Source: an uncultured Flavobacteriaceae bacterium (lineage in GTDB: Bacteria; Bacteroidota; Bacteroidia; Flavobacteriales; Flavobacteriaceae). From it: a stretch of DNA of 20,742 nt. This document shows positions 6,686 through 15,350 of the stretch, one piece after another. The notes under the pieces were generated by a model. The model ran no database searches, was not told where the DNA came from, and saw nothing but the letters and a program-made list of their open reading frames with translations. Position 1 is the first letter of the stretch, and each line of letters opens with the position of its first letter. The stretch covers positions 1 through 20,742 of the forward strand of contig CAJWNW010000018.1 in the NCBI GenBank assembly GCA_913044085.1, in the 5' to 3' direction. Both the position numbers and the translations under genes were made by a program.

Positions 6686-9096
6686 TAATTCTTGTATGTA
6701 ATCGCAAAAATTAAATGGGTTCCAGGGCCACTTATTCCGGAAGCAAATGGGCGATAACCTTCGTTAGAAATGTTCTCTAAAGCGCTCACAAAAGAAAGGG
6801 TCTCGGTAAATTGGTATTGTGCTCTTATATTAAAAGTCATCCATGCGGGGGCATATGGATTGCCATTGGCATCAATAGCAAACAAGTGGTTTGAAAGTTC
6901 ATGAGAGATGTCTTTATAGGTCAAACCAGTGCTGTAATTAATAAAGCCATCTAAGGTAATATTTTTGTGTTTCCAAAGAAGATGCGCATTCCCAAAAGCA
7001 GGGGCTACATGTCGTACAGGAACTTCTGTATTATGAGTATTTTTTTGGCGGCCTTTTGTAAGACTAAATTGAGATGTAATTTCTATATCTTTAGTGAGCT
7101 GTGCTTGAAAGCCTGCTTCAAATCCATAGATATTGGCCTGCGAGTTATTTTGTACCGCCTGCACATTGCTGGATAAGCCGTCATAATTAATTTCTGTAAC
7201 CCCATTAATGTTGAAATCATCTCTTGTCATGGCGTTGTCCAGATGCGTATAATAGACCGACAAATCCAACACTGCTAAATCGTTAAAATTAATTATAAGA
7301 CCCAATTCACCTCCATAGGCATGCTCTGGCTTGAGTTGATTGTTAGGGACCACAACACTACCAGGTTCAGAGTCAAAAACCTTTGCAATATCATCAATAT
7401 TTGGTGCTCTAAAAGCAGTGGTTAGATTGAACTTGCACAAAAAGGTTTGGCTTTGTTGCCAAGTAAAACCTGCGGTTCCTGTCAATGCATTATTCTTTAA
7501 ATTAGCTGTTGTAAATGGGAGATCGTAAAATTCATTATTAGTTGTTAAATCTGTCGCGATAGAAACGTCATTGTAGCGAATCCCTGATTGAAATGTTAAT
7601 TTTGACGAGGGCTTGTACTTGAAGCTCAGATAACTTGCGAAACTTGACCATTGAGCCCCGTCTGGATAACGAGACGCAATATGTTGGATGCTATTGGTTT
7701 CAATTTCTTTAGAAATCCCTACAGAGCCAATTTTATTATAAATAAATTCTGCCCCGTACGATAAGTTAGACACATCTGATAATGATTTTTCTAAATCTAA
7801 GTTCAAAGACAGGGCGTCAACCGTTTCTGTCCTAGTTTTCCGATCGTTGGCCTCAAATTTTCGGCTGATTCGACTTTCTTCAAAATTTTGATAAGCCATG
7901 CCGGCCTTTATTTTGTCATAAAATGGGGAACGGCTACTGAGTTTTGTCAATTGAAGGTTGGCTAAAAGCCATTGTTGAGGGCCATAATTCCATTCAGAAA
8001 ATTGTAATGCATTAGGATTGTCTGATTGCATAAGTGTCAGGCGGTCGTAACGCGGTATGTTTGAGGTAGTTGCGAAATGAAGGCCCAAGTCAAATGTGAG
8101 GTTTTCATTGGCCTTGTAATGAATTTTTTGAGCGGCATTAAATTGACTAAAACTTGTTCCCTTTTGTAACAAAGGTTCGTGATTGGGTATTAGTATATCC
8201 TGACCATTGCGCTGACTCACATAAAAGGGTGTTAAATAGGCATCATTGCTGGTTTTACCCATTTTTAAATCTCCAAAATCAGAAAAGCTAAGACTTGAAC
8301 TAAGCCCCCATTTTTTTAAGCCCAGATTCAATCCAAACTGCAGCGTCCTTTCATTGTTAGCAGAGGCATAACGCAAATTACTTTTGGCGGAAATTTCGGA
8401 GGTTCCTGATTCTGAAATCCTTGGAGTCGTCGTATAAAAATTCATGACTCCACCAATCGCATCACTCCCATAAATAACAGATCCTGCACCCAGAATAACT
8501 TCGGTTTTTTGAATGTTAAAAGGGTTTATGGATATTATATTTTGAACATTCCCACTCCTGAAAATTGCATTATTTAATCGGACACCATCCACCGTAATTA
8601 ATACACGATTTGTAGAAAATCCACGAATCATGGGGCTGCCACCTCCCAATTGACTTTTTTGAATAAAAACCCGGCCAGTATTAGCCAGTAAATCTGCGGA
8701 CGTTTGAGGGTTTGCCAGTTCAATATCGTTTGCGTTGAGGGTTATAATCTTTTGTGGAACTTCTTTTTTACTTTGCTCGAACTTCGAGGCTGAAATCACA
8801 ATTTCATTCAAATCTGTTGCTTTGGGTGCTAAGAAAATGGTGTCATTAAGCTTGGACTTGAGGCCAGATTTTGTTCGGTAAGATAGATGCTGAAAGTAGA
8901 TGCGTTCAAAACTTTGAAAGCGTACAATAGAGGCTTTACCATCTAAGTTAGAAATGTTTGTTTTGGTCTTAACTAAATTATAAACAACGACTCCCGGGAT
9001 AGGTTCTAAGCTTGTGGCATCAACTACCACAACCCTCTGTGCAGATACACTACAAATAAAAAAGCCTACAAAAAAAGTGTAAAAATACTTTATCAT
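6685..9096 (-). CDS. TonB-dependent receptor with carboxypeptidase-like N-terminal domain
   Basis: An 803-residue outer-membrane receptor. A signal peptide covers about 1-19 (SVSA before Gln20). A carboxypeptidase-regulatory-like beta sandwich covers about 20-90 and is a Bacteroidota hallmark. A TonB-box-like DLNEIVISA is at 95-103. The plug (about 110-225) contains GGGSPMIRGFSTNRVLITVD and GAGSVIYGSDAIGGVMNF, followed by a long beta barrel. The plug resembles receptors of the iron, haem or haemoglobin kind more than SusC, and no SusD partner is adjacent; the substrate stays open. Both ends are fused into the operon by TAATG junctions: its ATG shares a base with the recO stop, and its stop with the recX start. 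This is an unexpected setting for an outer-membrane uptake gene. Confidence 0.9.
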   Translation of the reverse strand: MIKYFYTFFVGFFICSVSAQRVVVVDATSLEPIPGVVVYNLVKTKTNISNLDGKASIVRFQSFERIYFQHLSYRTKSGLKSKLNDTIFLAPKATDLNEIVISASKFEQSKKEVPQKIITLNANDIELANPQTSADLLANTGRVFIQKSQLGGGSPMIRGFSTNRVLITVDGVRLNNAIFRSGNVQNIISINPFNIQKTEVILGAGSVIYGSDAIGGVMNFYTTTPRISESGTSEISAKSNLRYASANNERTLQFGLNLGLKKWGLSSSLSFSDFGDLKMGKTSNDAYLTPFYVSQRNGQDILIPNHEPLLQKGTSFSQFNAAQKIHYKANENLTFDLGLHFATTSNIPRYDRLTLMQSDNPNALQFSEWNYGPQQWLLANLQLTKLSSRSPFYDKIKAGMAYQNFEESRISRKFEANDRKTRTETVDALSLNLDLEKSLSDVSNLSYGAEFIYNKIGSVGISKEIETNSIQHIASRYPDGAQWSSFASYLSFKYKPSSKLTFQSGIRYNDVSIATDLTTNNEFYDLPFTTANLKNNALTGTAGFTWQQSQTFLCKFNLTTAFRAPNIDDIAKVFDSEPGSVVVPNNQLKPEHAYGGELGLIINFNDLAVLDLSVYYTHLDNAMTRDDFNINGVTEINYDGLSSNVQAVQNNSQANIYGFEAGFQAQLTKDIEITSQFSLTKGRQKNTHNTEVPVRHVAPAFGNAHLLWKHKNITLDGFINYSTGLTYKDISHELSNHLFAIDANGNPYAPAWMTFNIRAQYQFTETLSFVSALENISNEGYRPFASGISGPGTHLIFAITYKN

Positions 9097-9815
9097 TAAT
9101 TAAATACTTGGTTTAAAATGACAAGAGATTTTGGAGACTTGAAGCCTTGCAAATGTAATTTAAAATACAGTAAAATCATATTTAACAACTCTTGCTTTTG
9201 AGCAGAATTCATTGGTTCACTTTTGTAGTTATCAAATTCCATACCTAAAATTGAATTAAACAAGTATAATTTAGAACCAGAAATACAATAACGGCCTGAG
9301 CTTTTGGCTTGATAGAGCCCTGCTTCTAAGTTAAAGAAGGGAAGGGAAGGTTTGGAAAGTTCAGGATAAACTCCGACGTATTTTGTCAGCCCCATTAAAA
9401 ATTGATGGTGGAAAATACTATTACAATCAACCGTGTCGAACCAAAGCAGTGCCGTTTCGATATAGTTGTACAAGCCTTCATTGGGGGCTTCTTCTTTGAG
9501 CACCATCGTTAATATTTCTGCTAAAAAAATGACAACCGTTGATTTTAAAATGTCTGTATGCAAAGCGCTGTATGCTTGCTGTAAACGGACATTTTTGATA
9601 TAATGTAAATCCTTGTTATTTTTGTAATAAATTTCCAGCTGAAGCAAGGAAAGTGGTTGAAAATAAGCGGGCTTTATTTTTGTCTTTTTTGAAGAAAAGG
9701 CCCCTTTTACTAAAAAGGAAACCACGCCATTGGAAGCTGTATAGGCCCTAACAATAAGATCGTGGTCTTTGTATTTTAACTTAGACAGAATAACCGCTTT
9801 TGTAGAAATAATCAT
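9096..9815 (-). CDS. recO: DNA repair protein RecO
   Basis: A 239-residue RecO, which works with RecR (and RecF) to load RecA on single-stranded DNA covered by SSB. An N-terminal OB fold covers about 1-75, with the family opening MIISTKAVILSKLKYKDHDL and a basic GAFSSKKTKIKP patch. A helical C-terminal domain follows. The four-cysteine zinc site of some RecO proteins is absent, as is common in this family. I chose ATG 9815. A longer in-frame start at 9929 would add 38 residues that overlap porZ and do not look like RecO. The ATG overlaps the porZ TGA as ATGA, a four-base overlap. Confidence 0.93.
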   Translation of the reverse strand: MIISTKAVILSKLKYKDHDLIVRAYTASNGVVSFLVKGAFSSKKTKIKPAYFQPLSLLQLEIYYKNNKDLHYIKNVRLQQAYSALHTDILKSTVVIFLAEILTMVLKEEAPNEGLYNYIETALLWFDTVDCNSIFHHQFLMGLTKYVGVYPELSKPSLPFFNLEAGLYQAKSSGRYCISGSKLYLFNSILGMEFDNYKSEPMNSAQKQELLNMILLYFKLHLQGFKSPKSLVILNQVFN

Positions 9816-12175
9816 TGGCGAATCAGCATAATCTTTAAAACTTTGGTTTCCAGATTGTCCAAATCTGAAATAAGTACTACATAAACTCCAGAAGCGACGG
9901 TGTGATTGGCTAGGTTTTTGCCGTTCCAATAAGCCGTTCCTCCATCAATTTCTAAGTTATAACCTTTGAAGCGTAAATTGGTATTGGACTGGGCTTCGGC
10001 CACTAAGTTCCCCGTAACATCTGTTATTTTAATATTGACATTTTCGCTCAGGTTTTTAATCTTTACTTTATCAATATTCAAATTAAACCCTGGCCTAACG
10101 GGATTGGGGTAAGCATAGGCTTCATCAAGCGAATTTGATGGACCTGATCCTCCCGCATTGAAAGCCACCAAGCCCCTATTGGTGCCAAAATAAATTTTAC
10201 CATTATTATCATTTTGAACCATTGTTGTGACAGTGTTTGATGGCAGCGGGGAATTGTCTTCTGTAAAATGATAAATGGTGTTTTGCCCATCTGAGCTTAA
10301 GTAAAAAACACCCGAGTCTGACGTCGATACCCATTTGTTGTTAGACCCATCAACAATAATTTTGGTTATGAACTGTAGTTCCAAGAGTTCTTTGGGGAGC
10401 CCATCTTCCAAAATAATAATTGGTGAGGTTGTCAAAACTTCATCTGAAAAAAAATTATTAGTATTATAAAAAACTCTCAACCCTTTTTGGGTGCCAATCC
10501 ACAAAATATTGTTATTGTCTAAGGCCAGGGCACTGATTTCATTTGTAGGTAAATTTGCCACTTCCTCACCCTTTATTTGCTTTATGAGATTTCCGTTTTC
10601 ATTAAATCCTATAACACCATTGCTAAAACTTCCAACCCACTTGATTCCGTCGGGGCCAATGACCAAGGCGCCAAAGCCGAGTTCATCATTAATTGGATCG
10701 TCTATTATACTATTAAATGAGTAGGTTTCCCACTGACCAGTATCGGGAATGAGTTTTTTTAATGGAGCTTCGACTAAAGACGTCAAGCTCCACAAACTTC
10801 CTTGACTGTCAAATTCAAGGCTGGAAACCCGAATACTTTTATAATTTGGGCTTCCATCTAAAACCAAAGACTGCAATGCACTGTTTGTCTCATCCAACAA
10901 CTCTATGCTATTGTTCTTTTTGAAATTTAGTATCCCATTTTGAAACGAACTGATAAAGGCTTGATTTGAATTGGTGGGGTTAACAGCAATAGCATTAAGG
11001 TTAAACACAGGTTTGTTAATTACTTCTTGTATACTATCATATCTAATATTGGCCCAAGTATCATTCTCTAAATAGCTAAAGCCATAGCTTCTTAAAGGAT
11101 TGGGATTAAAAAATTGATTATAGCCCCCAAAAGTAACCCATAAGTTTTCATAGGCATAGTGAAGCGAAAAGGGGCTGTTTCTTAAAGGCCCATCAGGATG
11201 TAATTTCGTGTAATTCCCTTGTGTGCTTTCAGATGTCCTTAGTAAGCCTGAAGCCTCTGTCCCAAAATACATACTATCATTAAAAAAATGAGCCGTGGTA
11301 AAATTTACATCATCCTCCATGGGTGGACTGTAAAAGTCAATAAGCGTTAAGTCAGATTGATAATAGCGTACTGCACTTGGAGTGATAATTAAAAAATTAG
11401 ATGCATTGGATTTTAGGCCTAAAATTGTTTCCGAAAAATTCAATACCGGATTCAATACACTGCCATTCAACTGATACAATCGGTTATCTGTCTTTACTGA
11501 ATAAAGAGTCCCTTGAATAACGCTTAGGGCTGTAAAATTGCCTGAAAATTCAGTAGACCAAAACTGAGAATCAATTAAATTCTGGTTGTCAAGAGACGCA
11601 CTTTTTAAACCAAAATTAGTAGCGGCATAAATATTATTATTTGACAGTGCTATTTGTCGGACTTGAAGCTGGTTCCCATTGGGCCCAATGTAATAAGTGT
11701 CTCCAAATTCCAAGGCTTCCAAATCATAGATTGAAATACCATAATTTGTAGAGATATAAATTAAATTTTCACTCTGGTAAAAATCATTAATTCGCCTATT
11801 TTCTGGAGGTATTGTGACTTTATTGAGAATGTCAACAACTTTTAGAACCGATTTTGAACTGAAGTTATAAACCTCCATCAAGCCTGTTTCATAGCCAATA
11901 ACTAAAACATCATAATCTTCGCTATATTTGATGGCTGTGATATAGTCACCAGAAAGACCATCGATGGTCGTGAGGGTAACTATTTCTTGAGTAAGGGGGT
12001 CGAATGAAAAAATAGCATTCTCACTGGCCGCATATATAGTCGTATTTCCGCTGTCAATAGATTTGATAGAATTATATGAAAAATGGCCTTCCCAAAGCCC
12101 GCTAACAGCGCTTTGTCCAAACGAAAATACCGTTGAAAAGAATACAAATAAAAAAGAGAAAAAATATCGATTCAA
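9812..12175 (-). CDS. porZ: Type IX secretion system protein PorZ
   Basis: A 787-residue secreted protein. A signal peptide (about 1-21: NRYFFSFLFVFF then FSFGQS) is followed by two-component-regulator-type beta-propeller repeats, for example IYAATNFGLKSA, LWIGTQKGLRVFYN and IYFGTNRGLVAFNAG. About the last 100 residues form a C-terminal domain opening AYPNPVRPG and ending with VASGVYVVLISD, the shape of a T9SS type A sorting domain. This two-propeller-plus-CTD layout is that of PorZ, part of the cell-surface complex that attaches anionic LPS to type IX cargo. No ATG occurs in the first 100 or so codons. I chose TTG 12175 because it begins a clean signal peptide just behind a -7 box; a TTG at 12217 lies upstream of that box. 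First gene of the four-gene operon. Confidence 0.83.
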   Translation of the reverse strand: MNRYFFSFLFVFFSTVFSFGQSAVSGLWEGHFSYNSIKSIDSGNTTIYAASENAIFSFDPLTQEIVTLTTIDGLSGDYITAIKYSEDYDVLVIGYETGLMEVYNFSSKSVLKVVDILNKVTIPPENRRINDFYQSENLIYISTNYGISIYDLEALEFGDTYYIGPNGNQLQVRQIALSNNNIYAATNFGLKSASLDNQNLIDSQFWSTEFSGNFTALSVIQGTLYSVKTDNRLYQLNGSVLNPVLNFSETILGLKSNASNFLIITPSAVRYYQSDLTLIDFYSPPMEDDVNFTTAHFFNDSMYFGTEASGLLRTSESTQGNYTKLHPDGPLRNSPFSLHYAYENLWVTFGGYNQFFNPNPLRSYGFSYLENDTWANIRYDSIQEVINKPVFNLNAIAVNPTNSNQAFISSFQNGILNFKKNNSIELLDETNSALQSLVLDGSPNYKSIRVSSLEFDSQGSLWSLTSLVEAPLKKLIPDTGQWETYSFNSIIDDPINDELGFGALVIGPDGIKWVGSFSNGVIGFNENGNLIKQIKGEEVANLPTNEISALALDNNNILWIGTQKGLRVFYNTNNFFSDEVLTTSPIIILEDGLPKELLELQFITKIIVDGSNNKWVSTSDSGVFYLSSDGQNTIYHFTEDNSPLPSNTVTTMVQNDNNGKIYFGTNRGLVAFNAGGSGPSNSLDEAYAYPNPVRPGFNLNIDKVKIKNLSENVNIKITDVTGNLVAEAQSNTNLRFKGYNLEIDGGTAYWNGKNLANHTVASGVYVVLISDLDNLETKVLKIMLIRQ

Positions 12176-12192
12176 TACCTTAAAGTTTATGT

Positions 12193-12200
12193 CAAATATA
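12193..12200 (-). promoter_or_regulatory. -7 element of the porZ-recO-receptor-recX operon
   Basis: The minus strand reads TATATTTG, an exact TAnnTTTG match, ending 17 bases before the proposed TTG start of porZ. A TTTTG lies 14 bases further upstream (12219-12215), closer than usual for a -33 element. The box falls inside the longer possible reading frame from 12217 and supports the later start. Confidence 0.55.
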
Positions 12201-12245
12201 TTTATAACAAACGACAAAATCTGTCATTATTATGTATAAACAAAG

Positions 12246-12271
12246 AAAGCTACTGTTAGGACAGCAGCTTT
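12246..12271 (-). terminator. Hairpin terminator after gdhA
   Basis: On the minus strand AAAGCTGCTGT, loop CCTA, ACAGTAGCTTT forms an 11-pair stem with one G-U pair, followed by CTTTGTTT. It lies 24 bases after the gdhA stop and before the porZ promoter, so it would separate the two units. On the plus strand the same stem is followed by TTTTTAAAATTTTTT-like sequence, so it could work in both directions. It is the best hairpin in the window. Confidence 0.75.
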
Positions 12272-12295
12272 TTAAAATTTTTTACAATAAAACGA

Positions 12296-13663
12296 TTAAA
12301 CAACCCCTTGTGCTAGCATAGCATCCGCCACCTTTACAAAGCCGGCTATATTGGCACCTTTGACATAATCAATATAGCCTGTTTTCTCGTCTTTGCCGTA
12401 GGCAATACATTTATCGTGAATGTTCCCCATGATATCTTTGAGTCTCTCGTCAACCTCCTCACGAGTCCAGTTATATCGCAATGAATTCTGCGTCATTTCC
12501 AAACCAGAGGTTGCAACCCCGCCAGCATTGGATGCTTTCCCTGGAGCAAATAATATTCTTGCCTTTTGAAAAATAGCAACAGCTGCTTTGGTAGAAGGCA
12601 TATTTGCCCCTTCACTTACGCAGGTACAGCCATTTTTAAGAAGTGTTTCTGCAGCTGAACCGCTCAATTCATTTTGAGTTGCACAAGGCATTGCAACGTC
12701 ACAAGCTTGTTCCCAAGGCGTTTTGTGTGCAAAAAATTGGGCATTGGTATAAGTGTCAACATAAGCACTGATGCGGCCGCGTTTGTTGTTCTTTAGATCC
12801 ATAACAAAAGCTAATTTTTCCTTGTTAATGCCATCTGAATCTAAAATATAACCCGAAGAATCTGAAAGTGTTATGACTTTTCCACCGAGATGAATGATTT
12901 TTTCTGCAGCATACTGAGCAACGTTTCCAGACCCTGAAATACAGACTGTTTTACCTTTGATACTATCCCCCTTAGTTTGCAGCATTTTTTCTGCGAAATA
13001 GACCGTGCCATAGCCTGTAGCCTCAGGTCGAATTAAAGAGCCTCCCCAGGTCATGCCTTTACCAGTCAAAACACCTGTGAATTCATTTTGTAATTTTTTA
13101 TACATGCCAAACAAAAAGCCAATTTCTCGACCGCCAACACCAATATCTCCAGCTGGTACATCAGTGTTTGGCCCAATGTGACGAAATAGTTCACTCATAA
13201 ACGCATGGCAAAAGCGCATAATTTCATTATCGCTTTTACCCTTAGGGTCGAAATCGCTTCCCCCTTTGCCACCCCCCATTGGTAGGGTTGTCAAGCTGTT
13301 TTTAAAGACTTGTTCAAAAGCCAAAAACTTTAAAATACTCATGTTTACTGAAGGGTGAAAGCGCAATCCACCTTTATAGGGGCCTATGGCCGAATTCATC
13401 TGAACACGATAGCCTCTATTAACTTGTATTTCTCCATCGTCATCTACCCAATTGACTCTAAACATGATAGCCCGCTCTGGCTCTACCATGCGGAGTAAAA
13501 TATTTTTTCCGTGATAAATATCATTTTGGATAATGTAAGGAACAACGGTTTCTGCAACTTCTTCTACGGCTTGCAAAAATTCAGACTCATGGCCATTTCT
13601 TTGACGAACTAAATCTAAAAACCCATCAACTTTGGGTTTTATTTCGCTGGGTTTTAAAATCAT
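12296..13663 (-). CDS. gdhA: NADP-type glutamate dehydrogenase
   Basis: A 455-residue hexameric class I glutamate dehydrogenase that makes glutamate from 2-oxoglutarate and ammonium with NAD(P)H, a main nitrogen-assimilation step. The N-terminal domain carries the substrate site: KGGLRFHPSV (97-106) and the catalytic lysine Lys133 in PMGGGKGGSDFDPKG. TDVPAGDIGVGGREIG follows from 167. The Rossmann domain has the dinucleotide loop SGSGNVAQYAAEK. Length and order match the E. coli GdhA type; NADP preference is inferred from that similarity. ATG 13663 is the only good start and has a -7 box 20 bases upstream. A terminator follows, so it is probably a single-gene unit. Confidence 0.95.
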   Translation of the reverse strand: MILKPSEIKPKVDGFLDLVRQRNGHESEFLQAVEEVAETVVPYIIQNDIYHGKNILLRMVEPERAIMFRVNWVDDDGEIQVNRGYRVQMNSAIGPYKGGLRFHPSVNMSILKFLAFEQVFKNSLTTLPMGGGKGGSDFDPKGKSDNEIMRFCHAFMSELFRHIGPNTDVPAGDIGVGGREIGFLFGMYKKLQNEFTGVLTGKGMTWGGSLIRPEATGYGTVYFAEKMLQTKGDSIKGKTVCISGSGNVAQYAAEKIIHLGGKVITLSDSSGYILDSDGINKEKLAFVMDLKNNKRGRISAYVDTYTNAQFFAHKTPWEQACDVAMPCATQNELSGSAAETLLKNGCTCVSEGANMPSTKAAVAIFQKARILFAPGKASNAGGVATSGLEMTQNSLRYNWTREEVDERLKDIMGNIHDKCIAYGKDEKTGYIDYVKGANIAGFVKVADAMLAQGVV

Positions 13664-13683
13664 AACAAACTTTATTTATAGTA

Positions 13684-13691
13684 CAAATATA
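13684..13691 (-). promoter_or_regulatory. -7 element of gdhA
   Basis: The minus strand reads TATATTTG, an exact TAnnTTTG match, 20 bases before the gdhA ATG. A TTG lies 15 bases upstream (13709-13707), a somewhat short spacing for a -33 element. The remaining intergenic DNA up to 13787 is very AT-rich with A/T runs and holds no hairpin I would call a terminator for the upstream gene. Confidence 0.55.
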
Positions 13692-13787
13692 TAATTTATT
13701 AAAAAACAATTAAAAAAAAATGTATTCCATAATTTTTAAACACTTTAAGACCTTTTTTTTGCGAATAATTTAAAAATTTTTGTTTTT

Positions 13788-14930
13788 TTAGTTTTTTAGT
13801 GCTTGTTTTAAATCGGCGATTAAATCATCGGCGTCTTCAATACCTACACTTAATCTAATCAAGGAGTCCACAACCCCTGTTTTTTCACGGACTTCTTTTG
13901 GAATGCTGGCATGCGTCATACTGGCTGGATGTCCTGCCAAAGATTCAACACCTCCTAAAGATTCAGCTAAAGTGAATACCTTTAAACGCTCTACAACTTT
14001 AATGGTTTTTTCATAGTTATTCCCTTTTGTGGTAAAGGACAACATCCCGCCAAAGTCATTCATTTGAACTACTGCGATTTCGTGGTTTGGATGCGTTACC
14101 AATCCAGGCCAATAGACTTTTTCAACTTTTGGGTGTTGTTGTAGAAATGTAGCGACAGCCCGTCCATTTTCACAATGGCGTTGCATTCGTACGTGTAAGG
14201 TTTTGATTCCTCTTAATACCAAAAAACTGTCCTGTGGCCCACAAACAGCCCCACTGGCATTTTGTACAAAGTACAATTGGTCGGCCAGCAACTTGTCCTT
14301 GACGACTAAAGCGCCCATTACAACATCACTATGCCCTCCCAAGTACTTAGTAGCAGAATGCATCACAATGTCCGCCCCCAAATCCAAGGGTTGTTGTAAA
14401 TAGGGGGTCGCAAAAGTATTGTCAACCGCCAAAAGAATACCGTGCTTTTTAGCGATTGCAGATACCGCTTTGATGTCAATGATGTTTAACATGGGATTGG
14501 TGGGTGTTTCGACCCATATCAATTTGGTTTTAGGGGTGATGTACTGCTCAATTTGATCGGCATTTCCCATGCCAATGAAGTGAAATTTGATTTGGAATTT
14601 TTCAAAAACCTTAGTGAACAATCGGTAGGTCCCGCCATACAAATCATTGGTAGAGACCACCTCATCTCCAGGCTGTAGCAATTTAACCACCGCATCAATG
14701 GCTGCCAGCCCAGACCCAAAAGCCAACCCATAATAGCCATTTTCTATACTTGCAAATGATTTTTCAAGCGCATCTCTGGTAGGGTTATGGGTGCGAGAAT
14801 ATTCATAGCCTTTGTGTCCACCGGGGGTGGTTTGTGCATAGGTAGAGGTTTGATAGATTGGCGGCATCACTGAACCGTAAGCTTTGTCGGGTGATTGGCC
14901 CCCGTGGATGGTCTTTGTGTTAAATTTCAT
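13788..14930 (-). CDS. metB: Cystathionine gamma-synthase-type PLP enzyme
   Basis: A 380-residue member of the Cys/Met metabolism PLP-dependent family, fold type I. Cystathionine gamma-synthase joins an activated homoserine ester and cysteine in methionine synthesis. PLP is bound through Lys195 in HSATKYLGGHSD; Asp170 in AVDNTFATPYLQ contacts the pyridine ring. The substrate-side motifs YEYSRTHNPTRDALE and GSGLAAIDAV are present. Cystathionine gamma-lyase and O-acetylhomoserine sulfhydrylase share these motifs, so the exact reaction is not certain. I chose ATG 14930 because MKFNTKTIHGGQ is the normal opening. A longer frame to 15080 would run antisense through the next gene. No SAM riboswitch fits in the 63-base divergent gap. 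Confidence 0.87.
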   Translation of the reverse strand: MKFNTKTIHGGQSPDKAYGSVMPPIYQTSTYAQTTPGGHKGYEYSRTHNPTRDALEKSFASIENGYYGLAFGSGLAAIDAVVKLLQPGDEVVSTNDLYGGTYRLFTKVFEKFQIKFHFIGMGNADQIEQYITPKTKLIWVETPTNPMLNIIDIKAVSAIAKKHGILLAVDNTFATPYLQQPLDLGADIVMHSATKYLGGHSDVVMGALVVKDKLLADQLYFVQNASGAVCGPQDSFLVLRGIKTLHVRMQRHCENGRAVATFLQQHPKVEKVYWPGLVTHPNHEIAVVQMNDFGGMLSFTTKGNNYEKTIKVVERLKVFTLAESLGGVESLAGHPASMTHASIPKEVREKTGVVDSLIRLSVGIEDADDLIADLKQALKN

Positions 14931-14993
14931 TCGTAAATTAATTACTGTTTTGTTAAGAAATGATTTTCTTTGTAAAAATAACGAATCAAACCC

Positions 14994-15350
14994 ATGAAAA
15001 AAATCTATTGCATTAAAACTTGCAGCACTTGCCGGCGCATTATTAAGGCACTTAACCTCTCCAAGGATTTTACTCAACAAGACCTCAAAACAACCCCAAT
15101 TTCAGCATCCGATTTAGAAGTGCTCAAATCCTTGTCTGGGAGCTTTGAAGCGCTGTTCAGTAAAAGAGCAAAACTTTACAAAGAAATGGGGCTTAAAAAT
15201 AAAATGTTACAAGAAGCCGATTACCGCCAATATATTTTAGAACACTACACCTTTTTAAAACGTCCCGTGCTTGTCATTGAAGACCAAATTTTTGTAGGAA
15301 ACAGTCCCAAAATTATAGCGGCCGCAAGATTAGCCTTGACCAATGCATAA
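14994..15350 (+). CDS. ArsC/Spx-family thioredoxin-fold protein
   Basis: A 118-residue small protein of the ArsC/Spx/YffB family. A CSTC motif (CxxC, 10-13) sits at the start of the first helix, as in Spx-like proteins. KRPVLVIED (about 89-97) supplies the conserved cis-proline region, and FVGNSPKII follows in the usual place. Relatives are arsenate reductases, RNA-polymerase-binding regulators or uncharacterised reductases. No arsenic genes are nearby, so arsenate reduction is not supported by context. It diverges from the metB-like gene across a 63-base gap. Its stop overlaps the start of the EamA transporter by eight bases, implying one transcript. Confidence 0.85.
   Translation: MKKIYCIKTCSTCRRIIKALNLSKDFTQQDLKTTPISASDLEVLKSLSGSFEALFSKRAKLYKEMGLKNKMLQEADYRQYILEHYTFLKRPVLVIEDQIFVGNSPKIIAAARLALTNA

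Noticed and set aside
9816..9929. N-terminal extension of recO by 38 residues
   Set aside because: It lies inside the porZ C-terminal domain in another frame. The ATGA junction and family opening favour 9815.
14931..15080. N-terminal extension of the metB-like reading frame by 50 residues
   Set aside because: The extension is antisense to the start of the ArsC/Spx-like gene and has no resemblance to the PLP family; ATG 14930 gives the normal opening.
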